A stretch of 64,000 nt of DNA from Pseudobacteriovorax antillogorgiicola (GCF_900177345.1 NZ_FWZT01000011.1:62001-126000); one strand, 5' to 3'; counted from the stretch's first letter, positions 1 to 9,119 are shown. The notes: generated by a model from the letters alone, not told the origin. Program-made: numbers and translations.

Positions 1-977
1 TTCTCTATTCCAAAGATATCTCCAGTGGTGATCTTTTTAATGGTGCTCAGCACTCCTTTGAGCGTGAACTTATAATCAGACTTACTAAGAGACACAATAT
101 TGTTGACGTAGGGATAGGGGGCTAGACGCGGTATATATTCATCGGGTGACTCTGCAGTTAGCAAGACAATCTTCGTGTTGGGATTCTTATCGCGGGCAAT
201 AGCAGACAATTTGATCATTCGCTTATCTAGTATAACAATTTGATAATTCCCTTCGTAGATATACTTCTCGCCTTTGTCAACTGTTTCAGCATAGTCTATC
301 GTGCCTCCAGTGCTTTGAAGAGCCATACGGGTAATCCGCAATGATTTACTCGACTCACCACAAAATAGAATCTTGAGGTGAGATAGGTTTAGTGGGCCTT
401 CTTCATAGATCATTTTGATTTGCTCTAACTCACTTTTCACTTGCCCCACTAAATCACCATAAAAATCTTGCGTTAAATTTGTGACTTTATCTACTAGCGA
501 GGCATAAATACTATCCTCAGCATCATCTGCAAGCTGAAGATGGGGCGTTGGTTGCTGATCAAGAGAGTATCCTAGCAAACTGTCGTGAGCATGAATGATT
601 GCATCAACGACCTCTTCTAAAGAGATAAAACCTAACAACCTCTGATTTTCGACCACTGGTAAGCAATGATAGCGATTCTTGGTAAATACCTTCAAAGCTT
701 TTTCAAGTGAACAGCTTGGGGAGATTGTGGTAGGGTTTGGTGACATTAGGTGTAGGGCTCTAGTTTTATCCGTCATAGCCTCGCCCTTGATCAGGAAACG
801 CTCCACAAAGTCATGCTTTGTGATTACCCCCTTCAAGACCGAATCCTTAACGACTAGGACGGCATTAGCCCCTTTTTTCGCTAAGATATTTAAAGCATCG
901 GAGGCGTGCTGCTCAGGTTCAACAGTCCAATTGCTTAGGCTTTTTTCTTGTGTCTCTATTAATGTTCTGACATCCAT
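1..977 (-). CDS. CBS-pair / receiver-like signalling protein (C-terminus outside window)
   Basis: This frame is open from an ATG at 977 to the window edge, so at least 325 residues are seen and the C-terminus is missing. The first ~135 residues form two CBS repeats: the first carries AVLVVKDSVLKGVITKHD and the second CLPVVENQRLLGFISLEE. CBS pairs usually bind adenine nucleotides. A linker follows, then a receiver-like fold with the strand YQIVILDKRM, whose Asp sits where a phosphoacceptor would, and the strand KIVLLTAES. The paired acidic residues normally found on the first strand are absent (ILFCGES), so phosphorylation is uncertain. The Shine-Dalgarno TAGGAG overlaps the stop of the upstream lipoprotein gene, which suggests co-transcription. 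The role is probably regulatory; the effector is unknown. Confidence 0.75.
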   Translation of the reverse strand, partial: MDVRTLIETQEKSLSNWTVEPEQHASDALNILAKKGANAVLVVKDSVLKGVITKHDFVERFLIKGEAMTDKTRALHLMSPNPTTISPSCSLEKALKVFTKNRYHCLPVVENQRLLGFISLEEVVDAIIHAHDSLLGYSLDQQPTPHLQLADDAEDSIYASLVDKVTNLTQDFYGDLVGQVKSELEQIKMIYEEGPLNLSHLKILFCGESSKSLRITRMALQSTGGTIDYAETVDKGEKYIYEGNYQIVILDKRMIKLSAIARDKNPNTKIVLLTAESPDEYIPRLAPYPYVNNIVSLSKSDYKFTLKGVLSTIKKITTGDIFGIE

Positions 978-986
978 GTCTAACTC

Positions 987-1382
987 CTAGCTGCCCACCG
1001 GGGTGAAGTTACTATCACCTTGACCCGCACACATTCCTTGGGCAGTTGCAATATCGAACAAAGGCCCATAGTAGATTTGCCCTGGGTCCTGACTCAGCCC
1101 TGTCTCATAAGTTGACAAAGAGCAGGTACCAAGTTGATTTTCCGGAGGGCAAGATTCACTGACCCATCGTCGGTCATCACTCGATTCGCAACGAGACTGT
1201 AATGATGCAATATCAGCGTCTGACTGCCCACTGAAGTCTTGACAAAGTAAGAGTCGATCGCCTTGGACCGTTTGGCAACTCAACGATACAGCGGTCGCTA
1301 AATCCTCACTTGTCGTAGGATCAGATGAATTTTTACAGGAAAACCCTGAAACTGCCACCAAAACTGATAACACTCGAAGCAT
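987..1382 (-). CDS. small secreted lipoprotein, unknown function
   Basis: A 131-residue protein with a short hydrophobic N-terminus ending in the lipobox-like SGFSC, so it is probably lipidated at Cys16 and held in the envelope. The mature part is Cys-rich (eight or so cysteines spread over ~110 residues), which suggests a disulfide-stabilised periplasmic or surface domain. A strong AAGGAGGTG ribosome binding site precedes the ATG at 1382. The next gene on the same strand starts 10 bp after its stop. I do not recognise a family. Confidence 0.65.
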   Translation of the reverse strand: MLRVLSVLVAVSGFSCKNSSDPTTSEDLATAVSLSCQTVQGDRLLLCQDFSGQSDADIASLQSRCESSDDRRWVSESCPPENQLGTCSLSTYETGLSQDPGQIYYGPLFDIATAQGMCAGQGDSNFTPVGS

Positions 1383-1560
1383 CTAGCACCTCCTTAAACA
1401 GGGAGTCGGTTCTTCACAGCACACACTTAATCTGAAAGCTAGGCAATTCCGTGGAGTGACATATTTTCCTAGCACTTCCTTCATCGCACCAAGAGCTCTT
1501 ACGAAAAACAGGGTGGAAGCCTCAAAAAATACCCTCACCATCCATGCAAGGGCTTAGACA

Positions 1561-4500
1561 ATGACAAAAACCCTGAATTTTCAAGAAACCATGAGCGGCG
1601 TTATATATCCAAGCCAGAAGCAAAAAAATTTCGAATTGAAGGATGATCAACCTAACCACAAAATTATTTTGACGATGGAACTCTCACTTCAAGACCCCCC
1701 ATCCTTGCTTCGTGACGGTCACGTTTCGGGAACAATCAATGGCTGGGTCGAATCTGATGCCTTGGGTGGCATATCGCTCATTGAAGACGGCATGGTTTCG
1801 CTATTTACCAATTCAATGCTTGAGGATGTTGAGCGTGAGATGACCTACTCATTAGTAGTTAAGTCACCAATGCATGGCTTGCTAACTATCGACGGACGAA
1901 AGCTTCTGAGGGGCTTAAACCCACTCAAGATCTGGTATGAAACCACAACATTAATGCTTCATATCAGAAAATGCACACCAAGAAGCAAAACAACCGAGTC
2001 CCTTTTTGAAGGCCAGGCATCGGTATCAGCCATGGGATTAATCCATCATCTGCGATCTATGACTACTAATTGTAGTGACTCACGGGTTGCTGCATCATGT
2101 ATATCTCAATTCTTAGCCGGATTTGTTAGGAATTGTTATGAAATATATGCACAACCTATGGCCTCCCGAAACCAAACTTTATCTGACCAAAACTCTATAC
2201 CAAAATTTCAGGATACCATAGTCATTGGGTCTGGTTATGGAGGCGCTATTTCAGCTGCCAGGCTTGCATCTAAAGGCTATCCAGTAGCTATATTGGAAAG
2301 GGGACGGGAATTTAAATCAGGTGATTTTCCAGATTCAAGTCTAAAGGCTCTTCGTGAATTTCAAGTCAATCACTTCTTAGCCCCAAGAAACCCTAGTGGC
2401 CTATTTGATTTTCGGACATTTGATGATGCTGCGGTCGTTGTCGGTTGTGGTCTGGGTGGAACATCTCTTATAAACGCCAATGTGGTTGCTCCTCCTGACC
2501 CTGGTATCTTTAGTCACTCGTCTTGGCCTGAGGCTATCCGTCGTAAACCACAGCAAATGAATCGCTATTTCCATGTTGTAAGCAGTGTTCTAGCTGCTAA
2601 ACCATTCCCAGAAAGTGGCGAGAAGCCCCTCGCCAAAAGAAGGCTATTTCGTGAGTTTTCGCAAAAGCACCAGATCCCTCTGACAGACCCGCCCTTAGCG
2701 ATCAACTTCGATGGGTCCTGCTACAACAAATTTGGTGTGAAGCAGAGCCCTTGCATCTCCTGTGGTAACTGTTGCTCAGGATGTAACTATGGAGCAAAGA
2801 ACAGCCTTGATAAGAATTATCTACCCATGGCTAAGAGTTTTGGGGCGCGCATCTTCACTGGTATCGAGGTATCTCACATTGAAAAGTTGGATAACCATGA
2901 CTATCAAGTCTACTACTGGAATCATAGTTCCTCCAAAGCTTCAAAGAGGCAAGAAAACTTACAGGTAGTTCGTTGTCGGCAATTGATTTTGGCAGCTGGT
3001 GCACTAGGAAGCCCTGAAATATTGCTTCGCAGCCGCGAGCTTGGAGGAATTCAATTATCTTCCACTTTGGGTAAAAGTTTCTCACTCAATGGCGGCACCA
3101 TCGGCTGGATCTACAACACAGATAAAAGTGCTCATCCCATCGGCTTCAATCGTCAAAGTTCGCCAGAAAAAAGACGTAAATCTCAACATAGGAAAGACGA
3201 TTACCAGGGGGAGGAACGACGAAAATCTAGCGCTTTCCATAAGGTCTTTAAGGCTATGAAAAGCAATCGCTATCGTCCTCAAGTAGGGCCAACAATCACG
3301 AATATGCTCGACTATCGGAGCCTGAGTTCTAAGCAGCAGCCCCACCAAGGAGGATTTGTCATCGAGGATTCAAGTATCCCTGGAGTACTTTCGCCACTTC
3401 TCCCTTGGGCTGTCACCATTAGCAGTTTTAAGTTTGGACAATCTCCAGGAGATCTCAAGATAAAGTCACTTGCCCCCATTGCTAGATCACTCATCAAAGG
3501 ATCCTACCAAGGGGCAATTGATAACTCACTAGCCCTGTTGGGGGTCGGTCAGGATCGCCAACAAGGACAAGTTTTTCTTCCCGACTATTCGGGTACCAAT
3601 GACCTGCTTCGCAAACGCCTTGATCTGTCGTGGCCTGGGCTTAATCGAAGCCCTTGGTACAAAGAGATTCATAGAGAATTTAATAAGTTTCAGCAAGACT
3701 TAGGTGGAATCTTCGTCGATTACAATGGCCTTGGACTCAATCGCCCGATCTCCGTTCATCCCTTGGGAGGTTGTGCCATGGGAGAATCCCACGAAACTGG
3801 AGTTGTGAATCATCGATGCGAGACCTTTGATCCACAGGGAGGCATTCACAAAGGGCTGTACGTCTGCGATGGCTCAATCATCCCAACCTCAATAGGAACA
3901 AACCCTCTTCTTACTATCTCAGCACTAACAGAACGATCAATGGACTACATTCAAAACTATTCAGCTGGTGAAGCCCCTAAATACATGGAACCCTTGCCAA
4001 GGAAGCGATTCGACTCCCCAGATATACCTAACACCAAGCGCTTGGTTCAATTTAGTCAGAGATTTGCTAGAGGGTTCCAATATCAAACTACAACGAAGTC
4101 TTCGTCACACCTAAGAGTCTTCGCCAAGCACACCCAGTGGAAAATTAGAGCAAATGATGGCTCGCTCGTGACTCTCACGCGACTCCAACGAGACTTCAAG
4201 GCTCGCTCTTGCATCATTCTAATGCCCGATATTTACCAAAATTTCGAAGATTATACTTCAGGCGCCATGGCACCCTTAAGTCAAGCAGTGCTTGATCAAG
4301 GATATGACCTAGTCATTGCCGATTCTCGATTGACGAGGTTGCGGGGCAAATCCCACTCCATCGAAACCTTTGATCACGTCGCTGCCTACGATATTCCGAT
4401 TATCATGGAGGACCTTGGATCTCTTAGCTATGAGCATCAACATCTTATATCTCCTGGCTTCAGCAACTTCGCCAGCCTCCTAGCGTGCAACAACATTTTG

Positions 4501-5001
4501 TTTAGAAGTATTAGCTCATATATTTCTCTTGGGATCTCTTTCATCCCCAATATCTCTCCTGCCTGGCGGAAGACCTCGTCAATTTCGAAATCGTTTCAGT
4601 GGATTCCAGGCCTATCATCAAGCTGCCTCCCACGCTCTTACCAAAGCCACCTGGAGCGCATGATTCGTACGGGCCATATTTGTCGATTTCATAACAGAAA
4701 ACAGGACTATCTTAGCTCACTACCGAAAAACCCGGTGGAGGACTTCGTAAAATCAGGTATTCCGACCCTCTTTATTGCTGGCAAGGATGATAGGTTGTTT
4801 AAGTCGTCTCAGAAGGACGCCTTTGCTTTACTAGAAGAACTCAGTCCCGGAAAACATCAATATATAGAGATTCCCAAGTACAACTATCCTGACCTAATTT
4901 CTTCTCCAAAGTGGAATCAAGATGTCGGTAACTGGCTCTTTCCATTTCTAAGATTACAGGAAGAGAAAAAACGAGGTCTCGATCCGGCTAACAGTATGTA
5001 A
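1561..5001 (+). CDS. GMC/cholesterol-oxidase-like flavoprotein fused to a degenerate alpha/beta-hydrolase-like domain
   Basis: 1146 residues in three parts. Residues 1-215 form an N-terminal domain of unknown role. Residues ~216-820 form a GMC oxidoreductase: the FAD-binding VIGSGYGGAISAARL begins near residue 222, a four-cysteine segment CISCGNCCSGCNYGAK lies near 397-413, and the conserved HPLGGCAMGE and NPLLTISALTERS motifs lie near 733 and 780. This layout resembles bacterial cholesterol-oxidase-type proteins, which oxidise alcohols with FAD. Residues ~840-1146 resemble the hydrolase domain sometimes fused to them, but I cannot find a GxSxG nucleophile elbow or an obvious catalytic His, so this part may not be catalytic. 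A basic insert (residues ~530-570) is unusual. No signal peptide is visible. The gene appears monocistronic and the substrate is unknown. Confidence 0.8.
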   Translation: MTKTLNFQETMSGVIYPSQKQKNFELKDDQPNHKIILTMELSLQDPPSLLRDGHVSGTINGWVESDALGGISLIEDGMVSLFTNSMLEDVEREMTYSLVVKSPMHGLLTIDGRKLLRGLNPLKIWYETTTLMLHIRKCTPRSKTTESLFEGQASVSAMGLIHHLRSMTTNCSDSRVAASCISQFLAGFVRNCYEIYAQPMASRNQTLSDQNSIPKFQDTIVIGSGYGGAISAARLASKGYPVAILERGREFKSGDFPDSSLKALREFQVNHFLAPRNPSGLFDFRTFDDAAVVVGCGLGGTSLINANVVAPPDPGIFSHSSWPEAIRRKPQQMNRYFHVVSSVLAAKPFPESGEKPLAKRRLFREFSQKHQIPLTDPPLAINFDGSCYNKFGVKQSPCISCGNCCSGCNYGAKNSLDKNYLPMAKSFGARIFTGIEVSHIEKLDNHDYQVYYWNHSSSKASKRQENLQVVRCRQLILAAGALGSPEILLRSRELGGIQLSSTLGKSFSLNGGTIGWIYNTDKSAHPIGFNRQSSPEKRRKSQHRKDDYQGEERRKSSAFHKVFKAMKSNRYRPQVGPTITNMLDYRSLSSKQQPHQGGFVIEDSSIPGVLSPLLPWAVTISSFKFGQSPGDLKIKSLAPIARSLIKGSYQGAIDNSLALLGVGQDRQQGQVFLPDYSGTNDLLRKRLDLSWPGLNRSPWYKEIHREFNKFQQDLGGIFVDYNGLGLNRPISVHPLGGCAMGESHETGVVNHRCETFDPQGGIHKGLYVCDGSIIPTSIGTNPLLTISALTERSMDYIQNYSAGEAPKYMEPLPRKRFDSPDIPNTKRLVQFSQRFARGFQYQTTTKSSSHLRVFAKHTQWKIRANDGSLVTLTRLQRDFKARSCIILMPDIYQNFEDYTSGAMAPLSQAVLDQGYDLVIADSRLTRLRGKSHSIETFDHVAAYDIPIIMEDLGSLSYEHQHLISPGFSNFASLLACNNILFRSISSYISLGISFIPNISPAWRKTSSISKSFQWIPGLSSSCLPRSYQSHLERMIRTGHICRFHNRKQDYLSSLPKNPVEDFVKSGIPTLFIAGKDDRLFKSSQKDAFALLEELSPGKHQYIEIPKYNYPDLISSPKWNQDVGNWLFPFLRLQEEKKRGLDPANSM

Positions 5002-5115
5002 AACATAAAAGCTAGGTAATTAGAACCAAGATATGGCGCAATCTACCTTCATGTAAAGGGTGAATTCGTCTTTTAGACTGGATTCATTTGATGCTTACTC
5101 CCTTTGAGGTTAGGA

Positions 5116-5136
5116 TAGCAAAACTCAATTTTGCTA
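5116..5136. promoter_or_regulatory. 8-bp inverted repeat upstream of the FtsX/TroA-like operon
   Basis: TAGCAAAA-CTCAA-TTTTGCTA is a perfect 8-bp inverted repeat with a 5-bp spacer. It lies 19 bp before the ATG at 5155 and just before its ribosome binding site. No T-run follows, so an operator or a 5' leader hairpin is more likely than a terminator. It does not match the Zur consensus I remember from enterobacteria. Regulator unknown. Confidence 0.4.
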
Positions 5137-5154
5137 CGATCCAGGGAGTTTCCT

Positions 5155-5658
5155 ATGAAATATCTCATCCCACTATCACTCCTCGTCGTTACATCACTAA
5201 CCTTAGGGATAAGCAACTATCGAAGATCGGTATCATTCCAAGATCTCCACCATAGGCTGCTGAGCAGTTTAAATATTTCTAGCTCTGAAACTCTGTATCA
5301 AAATCTAGACAAAATTTTTCACGGCTTAGAGTTAGACCGCCATTTTAGAGCATTAACCCAGCAGATCCGCTATCGCAATCAAAACAGTTTAGAACTTTTC
5401 ATCAAGCGAATTGAATACCATTCCGTTGCAATTCCCTTTCTGTCTCCCGATGAAATTAATGTGGAGTGGAGCATGGATGCTACTTTGGTTCACAACAAGC
5501 ACGAATACGATCGTCATCTCTTTTTCTCGGTTAATTATCAGGTCGCAGAAACAGAACAGGGGCTCAGAATTATAGGCTCGGACTACCTGCCATGGAGTGA
5601 CTTTTCCATACAAGAATGGGAACTTAACGAACCCATGCGTTTGGGGGTAGGGCCATGA
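5155..5658 (+). CDS. exported protein of unknown function, first gene of the FtsX/TroA-like operon
   Basis: 167 residues beginning with a signal peptide or membrane anchor (MKYLIPLSLLVVTSLTLG), so the bulk should be periplasmic. I prefer the ATG at 5155 to an upstream TTG because CAGGGAG lies at proper spacing. The rest is a mixed helix/strand protein with a central HNKHEYDRH stretch that could bind metal, but I do not recognise a family. Its stop overlaps the next start (ATGA), which ties it to the ABC transporter. Zur-controlled loci such as Pseudomonas PA4063-PA4066 also start with an exported protein before a LolD/FtsX-type pair. That parallel is by position only; no similarity is claimed. 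Confidence 0.7.
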   Translation: MKYLIPLSLLVVTSLTLGISNYRRSVSFQDLHHRLLSSLNISSSETLYQNLDKIFHGLELDRHFRALTQQIRYRNQNSLELFIKRIEYHSVAIPFLSPDEINVEWSMDATLVHNKHEYDRHLFFSVNYQVAETEQGLRIIGSDYLPWSDFSIQEWELNEPMRLGVGP

Positions 5659-6311
5659 TTGAAATTCGCGACTTAAAAATTGATACGGGTCAAGGTCAGA
5701 GCATTCTTTCCATCGATTACCTGCGTATTACTACAAGACAGGTCGTTGGAATTATCGGTGCAAGTGGTTCCGGAAAAACAAGCTTGCTCAGGTGCTTAGC
5801 TGGGCAAAAACCGCCTAAAAGCGGAGACGTTGTTATAGGGGGTCAAAGCATTTATGAACTTCCACTCAATATTCGAACAGAATACTGCCGAAGTCATATG
5901 GCTAAAGTAGGTAGTGAACCAAATCTACTGCAATATCTGAATATCGAAGATAATATCCTTGTTCCCAGACACTTCTCTCACAAAAAACCTCGCGTTAACC
6001 TTGCTCGCCATCTACTTCAGTACTTCTCTATGGACGGTCTGCAACGGAATTATCCTTCATCACTCTCGAAAGGTGAGCAGCAGCGGGTGGCGATCTGTCG
6101 ATCTCTTTGCCTTGAGCGCCGCATAGTACTCGCTGATGAACCCATGTCTCACTTAGATCCTGACATGCGAGAAAAAACTCTTGAATCACTCATCAATATT
6201 TGCCGTGATCGCAGTACCAGCCTGATAATCTCCACTCACGACTATAGCGACCTTTCCATGTTGGATCATGTGTACCAGATCGAACTTAAGGAACTGAAAC
6301 CATGTCGCTGA
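5655..6311 (+). CDS. ABC transporter ATP-binding protein, LolD/MacB type
   Basis: 218 residues with a complete ATPase motif set: Walker A GASGSGKTSLLRCLAG (~36-51), signature LSKGEQQRVAICRSL, and Walker B with catalytic Glu IVLADEP, followed by an H-loop (STHD). The length and the downstream FtsX-type permease place it in the LolD/MacB group of type VII ABC systems. These do not import through the membrane but couple ATP hydrolysis to periplasmic work. It overlaps its neighbours by 4 bp upstream and 10 bp downstream, so it is translationally coupled to the permease. Confidence 0.9.
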   Translation: MIEIRDLKIDTGQGQSILSIDYLRITTRQVVGIIGASGSGKTSLLRCLAGQKPPKSGDVVIGGQSIYELPLNIRTEYCRSHMAKVGSEPNLLQYLNIEDNILVPRHFSHKKPRVNLARHLLQYFSMDGLQRNYPSSLSKGEQQRVAICRSLCLERRIVLADEPMSHLDPDMREKTLESLINICRDRSTSLIISTHDYSDLSMLDHVYQIELKELKPCR

Positions 6312-7333
6312 TTTTTAAACGTTTCCGGTATTACTGGGCATTCTATAGTTTCTTCGTACTGAGCATCGCCATCGCCGGAGCCTTACCTTTGAGTGCGATC
6401 AGAATTTCAAGCTACTTCCATAAGCTCTTGGACCTCAGGCTTCAACAAGCTCAGCTCATGATAGCTCCCGAAGGCAGTTCTCTAGCATCCATTGCAACGA
6501 ACCTACTGCTACTGGACAGGCCACCACAATCATTCGACTTCGCTCAAGTGGAAACGCTACTGGATAGATTACCTAAAGCAGTACCAGTTTATATTACACG
6601 TCTCGACAGAACTCTGATTATTGGGACAAACCAACGTTACTTTCAGCTATTCCAACTCTCTCCAGTACGGGGTAGGGTGTTTGATAAGCCAGGAGATATT
6701 GTCCTCGGCTCTGACCTTGCGTCATCGTTGAAGGCCAAAGTGGGCTCCAAAACTTCCCTTGGTCATCGGCAAGGTCTCCCCAGCCATAAGCTGAGGGTCG
6801 TTGGGCTCTTAAGCCCCTCTATGAGCCCCCTGGATCGAGTTTTGCTAACCGACTTGGAAACCGCTTATGAGCTTGAGGATAACTTCCAACGGCCATATAC
6901 CCATCTGATTCACGCTGCAGACACTACTCCGAAGCCTTTGACGTCAATTTTGATTGGTGGTTTGAGTCAGAAAGAGCGATCTTTTCTGTGGGAGAAACTT
7001 CAAGATTTTGACGACATTCAAGTCATTCAGCCAGATCTTTTCATAGATGATTTTAATCGTGAGAATCAGGGGTTTATGAATCTGAGCAAATGGTTGATGT
7101 CCACGGTTTTAGGACTCGTCATTGTCAGCCTTGCTGTGATTGCCTATCTCGTCTACCGTCTTCGGCGCTACGAATTTATCAAAATGCGAGCAATTGGTTT
7201 TAGTAAGAAAGATGTAGGAATCTTTCTAGCTCAGGAGTTGCTTCTGCTGGCATTTCTTGCAGGTATTTGTTGCTTTTTGATAACATGGGGGGTGACATCC
7301 ACCACCTTGCATCTCATGGGATTCACGTTATGA
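6302..7333 (+). CDS. FtsX-family ABC permease
   Basis: 343 residues with one N-terminal transmembrane helix (~14-36), a ~220-residue periplasmic domain of MacB type, and two or three helices at the C-terminus (from about residue 265). The cytoplasmic loop YEFIKMRAIGFSKKDVGIF is the FtsX hallmark segment after the second helix. It pairs with the ATPase encoded immediately upstream. Its stop overlaps the start of the TroA-like gene (ATGA). FtsX-type permeases usually serve lipoprotein release, efflux or signalling, so the link to a metal-binding-type protein is unusual. Confidence 0.85.
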   Translation: MSLIFKRFRYYWAFYSFFVLSIAIAGALPLSAIRISSYFHKLLDLRLQQAQLMIAPEGSSLASIATNLLLLDRPPQSFDFAQVETLLDRLPKAVPVYITRLDRTLIIGTNQRYFQLFQLSPVRGRVFDKPGDIVLGSDLASSLKAKVGSKTSLGHRQGLPSHKLRVVGLLSPSMSPLDRVLLTDLETAYELEDNFQRPYTHLIHAADTTPKPLTSILIGGLSQKERSFLWEKLQDFDDIQVIQPDLFIDDFNRENQGFMNLSKWLMSTVLGLVIVSLAVIAYLVYRLRRYEFIKMRAIGFSKKDVGIFLAQELLLLAFLAGICCFLITWGVTSTTLHLMGFTL

Positions 7334-8241
7334 AAAAAGTGATTATTCTCTTAGTAGCTTGCTTGTGGTTCCACTCAACACCGAGCAGGGGTACTACCAA
7401 AACCGTTCAGATCATCGCTTCGAACGGCCCTCTTCTCTACATCGCTAAACGGATTGGAGGAACCTTTGTTCATGTAACTCCCCTTTCAAAATCTCATTCT
7501 AGAACTTGGGAGCCAGGATCAACCGCGACAAGCCGAATGGAAAAGGCCGATTTGATCCTACTAAACGGCGCAGACTTTGAGCCCTGGTATAGGAACTTAA
7601 ACATTGATAAGGCGAAGTTGGTTAAAACCGCAGAAGTTTTTCGCAGTCAATGGCTGATCAGCGATATCCATGTTATTGATCGAACTCATGGGCAAAGCAC
7701 CCAAAGTGGATATAATCCTTACGTTTGGCTTAGCCCTAGGTTTGCCAAGCTACAAGCCATTGCAATTGAAAGAGCTATTTTGAAAATAGTTTATGACCGT
7801 TCCATCGAGAGAGCCGCGGAAACCTTATATCTGGAACTCGATGAGTTGGATGCTCAATACCGACGTTTAGCTCAGTTTTCAAGTCGGTACAAAATCATGG
7901 CTGCTCAAACAACGTTTGCCTACATTAGCCAACATTACGATCTTGACTTCGTCAACCAGTATATCGATCCTTTGGTGCCATTAAATATCGATCACAAGGA
8001 CTTGCTAGCTAAAATACTAAGTCCATACAAAGGCAGCCCGATCATTTGGGACAAAGCCCCTAATGAGGAGCTGCAAAAATTTCTAGAAGCAAAGCTCCAA
8101 ATTTCTTCGTTTACTTTGGACTCAGGAGTTCAAAGTAAAGACTTAGTCCAGCTGCTTCGATCAAACCTATCTGAACTTTCCAAGGCCCTTGGAGTTCACC
8201 CTCAATATACTTTAAGCAAGCGCCCTGAAGAAACTCGTTAG
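7330..8241 (+). CDS. ZnuA/TroA-like periplasmic metal-binding-type protein with altered ligands
   Basis: 303 residues. The ATG at 7330 overlaps the permease stop and gives a signal peptide (MKKVIILLVACLWF). The overall pattern is that of cluster A-I solute-binding proteins for Zn/Mn: SKSHSRTWEPG near residue 53 corresponds to the first ligand motif (H56, E61, P62), and NPYVWLSPR near 129 corresponds to the usual DPHVWLSP. Here the second histidine is Tyr131, and the third ligand position reads Gln193 (MAAQTTFAY). The final Asp may be Asp264 (TLDSG). At least two canonical ligands therefore look replaced, and the bound ion, if any, may differ from zinc. The genes upstream encode an FtsX-type, not a ZnuB-type, permease. 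Confidence 0.75.
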   Translation: MKKVIILLVACLWFHSTPSRGTTKTVQIIASNGPLLYIAKRIGGTFVHVTPLSKSHSRTWEPGSTATSRMEKADLILLNGADFEPWYRNLNIDKAKLVKTAEVFRSQWLISDIHVIDRTHGQSTQSGYNPYVWLSPRFAKLQAIAIERAILKIVYDRSIERAAETLYLELDELDAQYRRLAQFSSRYKIMAAQTTFAYISQHYDLDFVNQYIDPLVPLNIDHKDLLAKILSPYKGSPIIWDKAPNEELQKFLEAKLQISSFTLDSGVQSKDLVQLLRSNLSELSKALGVHPQYTLSKRPEETR

Positions 8242-8269
8242 TTGGGCTCTCATGAGCATGTATCATACA

Positions 8270-8291
8270 AAACCCTTTAAATAGAGGGTTT
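8270..8291. terminator. possible bidirectional terminator between convergent genes
   Basis: AAACCCT and AGGGTTT form a 7-bp stem around an 8-nt loop, between the stop at 8241 (plus) and the stop at 8298 (minus). The T-runs are short, so efficiency is uncertain. Confidence 0.4.
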
Positions 8292-8297
8292 CTATAC

Positions 8298-8930
8298 CTA
8301 GTTAAGGTTGCGTTCTCGAAGGATTTTGTGGGCCTGCCGTCGCAATGCGAACAAGAGATCGTAAGCATAGTCTCGCTGTACCATATTCACAACCCATGAA
8401 GGAATCCAGCCTCCTGGATCGGCGTGCATTTCCAACTCTACATATGTTTTGCCGTCTTTGGGGGTTAGAGTCCATCGGGAAAAATCAATATCCATCCGTA
8501 CACCCACCGTCTCTGGTGCCTGTGGGTACTCCCTAGACTTGCCAACCACAGTTACAATCCCCGAGGACGGGTCCTTCTTAAAGTGAACATCGTAAACGGC
8601 ATCGCGATCACGAATGAAGGGTGGGCTATCAAACGCCTGATAGAAAATCAGATGATTTGCTTTTCTTGGCTCCAAAATCTTGCCGGACAATAATAAATCA
8701 GTCCACTCCTTCCAGCGGGGAGCATCTTTGAAGACGTCAACGATCAAGTCTGGAGTTGTACTAATCGTGGCGGTGCCGCGAAACGCAACAAATTTAGACC
8801 CAGACAGCTTGGCTCTAAACACTTCGATCCCGTCCTTCTTGTATAGTTGCTCCCAGGGAATTGGTTGATCTCTGGCAACTAGCCAAGATCCCATGAGAAA
8901 AACAAGTGTCGCGAAGCCTAAATATCTCAT
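8298..8930 (-). CDS. exported START-domain lipid-binding-type protein
   Basis: 210 residues. I chose the ATG at 8930 because AAAGGAATT sits upstream and the protein then begins with a clean signal peptide (MRYLGFATLVFLMGSWLVA). The mature part matches bacterial START-like proteins: WEQLYKKDGIEVFRAKLSGS, then APRWKEWTDLL, then QAFDSPPFIRDRDAVYDV and a C-terminal helix VNMVQRDYAYDLLFALRR. START folds carry a hydrophobic ligand such as a lipid or sterol. Periplasmic location is inferred from the signal. The nearby GMC/cholesterol-oxidase-like gene at 1561 makes a lipid or sterol substrate tempting but unproven. Confidence 0.75.
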   Translation of the reverse strand: MRYLGFATLVFLMGSWLVARDQPIPWEQLYKKDGIEVFRAKLSGSKFVAFRGTATISTTPDLIVDVFKDAPRWKEWTDLLLSGKILEPRKANHLIFYQAFDSPPFIRDRDAVYDVHFKKDPSSGIVTVVGKSREYPQAPETVGVRMDIDFSRWTLTPKDGKTYVELEMHADPGGWIPSWVVNMVQRDYAYDLLFALRRQAHKILRERNLN

Positions 8931-9119
8931 GCCAAAAAATTCCTTTCTGTTTTGTAGGGTTAGCATACATAAGCTAAAACCGCCTGAGATAGTACAATAT
9001 TTTGCTAGAAAAGCCTAAATCTAAGACAAGACCCTCACTAGACTTTTTCTTTCTATTTAAGTTTTTGCCAAATCTTGCCGATCAATAGGGTAGCACGTTA
9101 TAAGTTTAGAGGGGATGCT

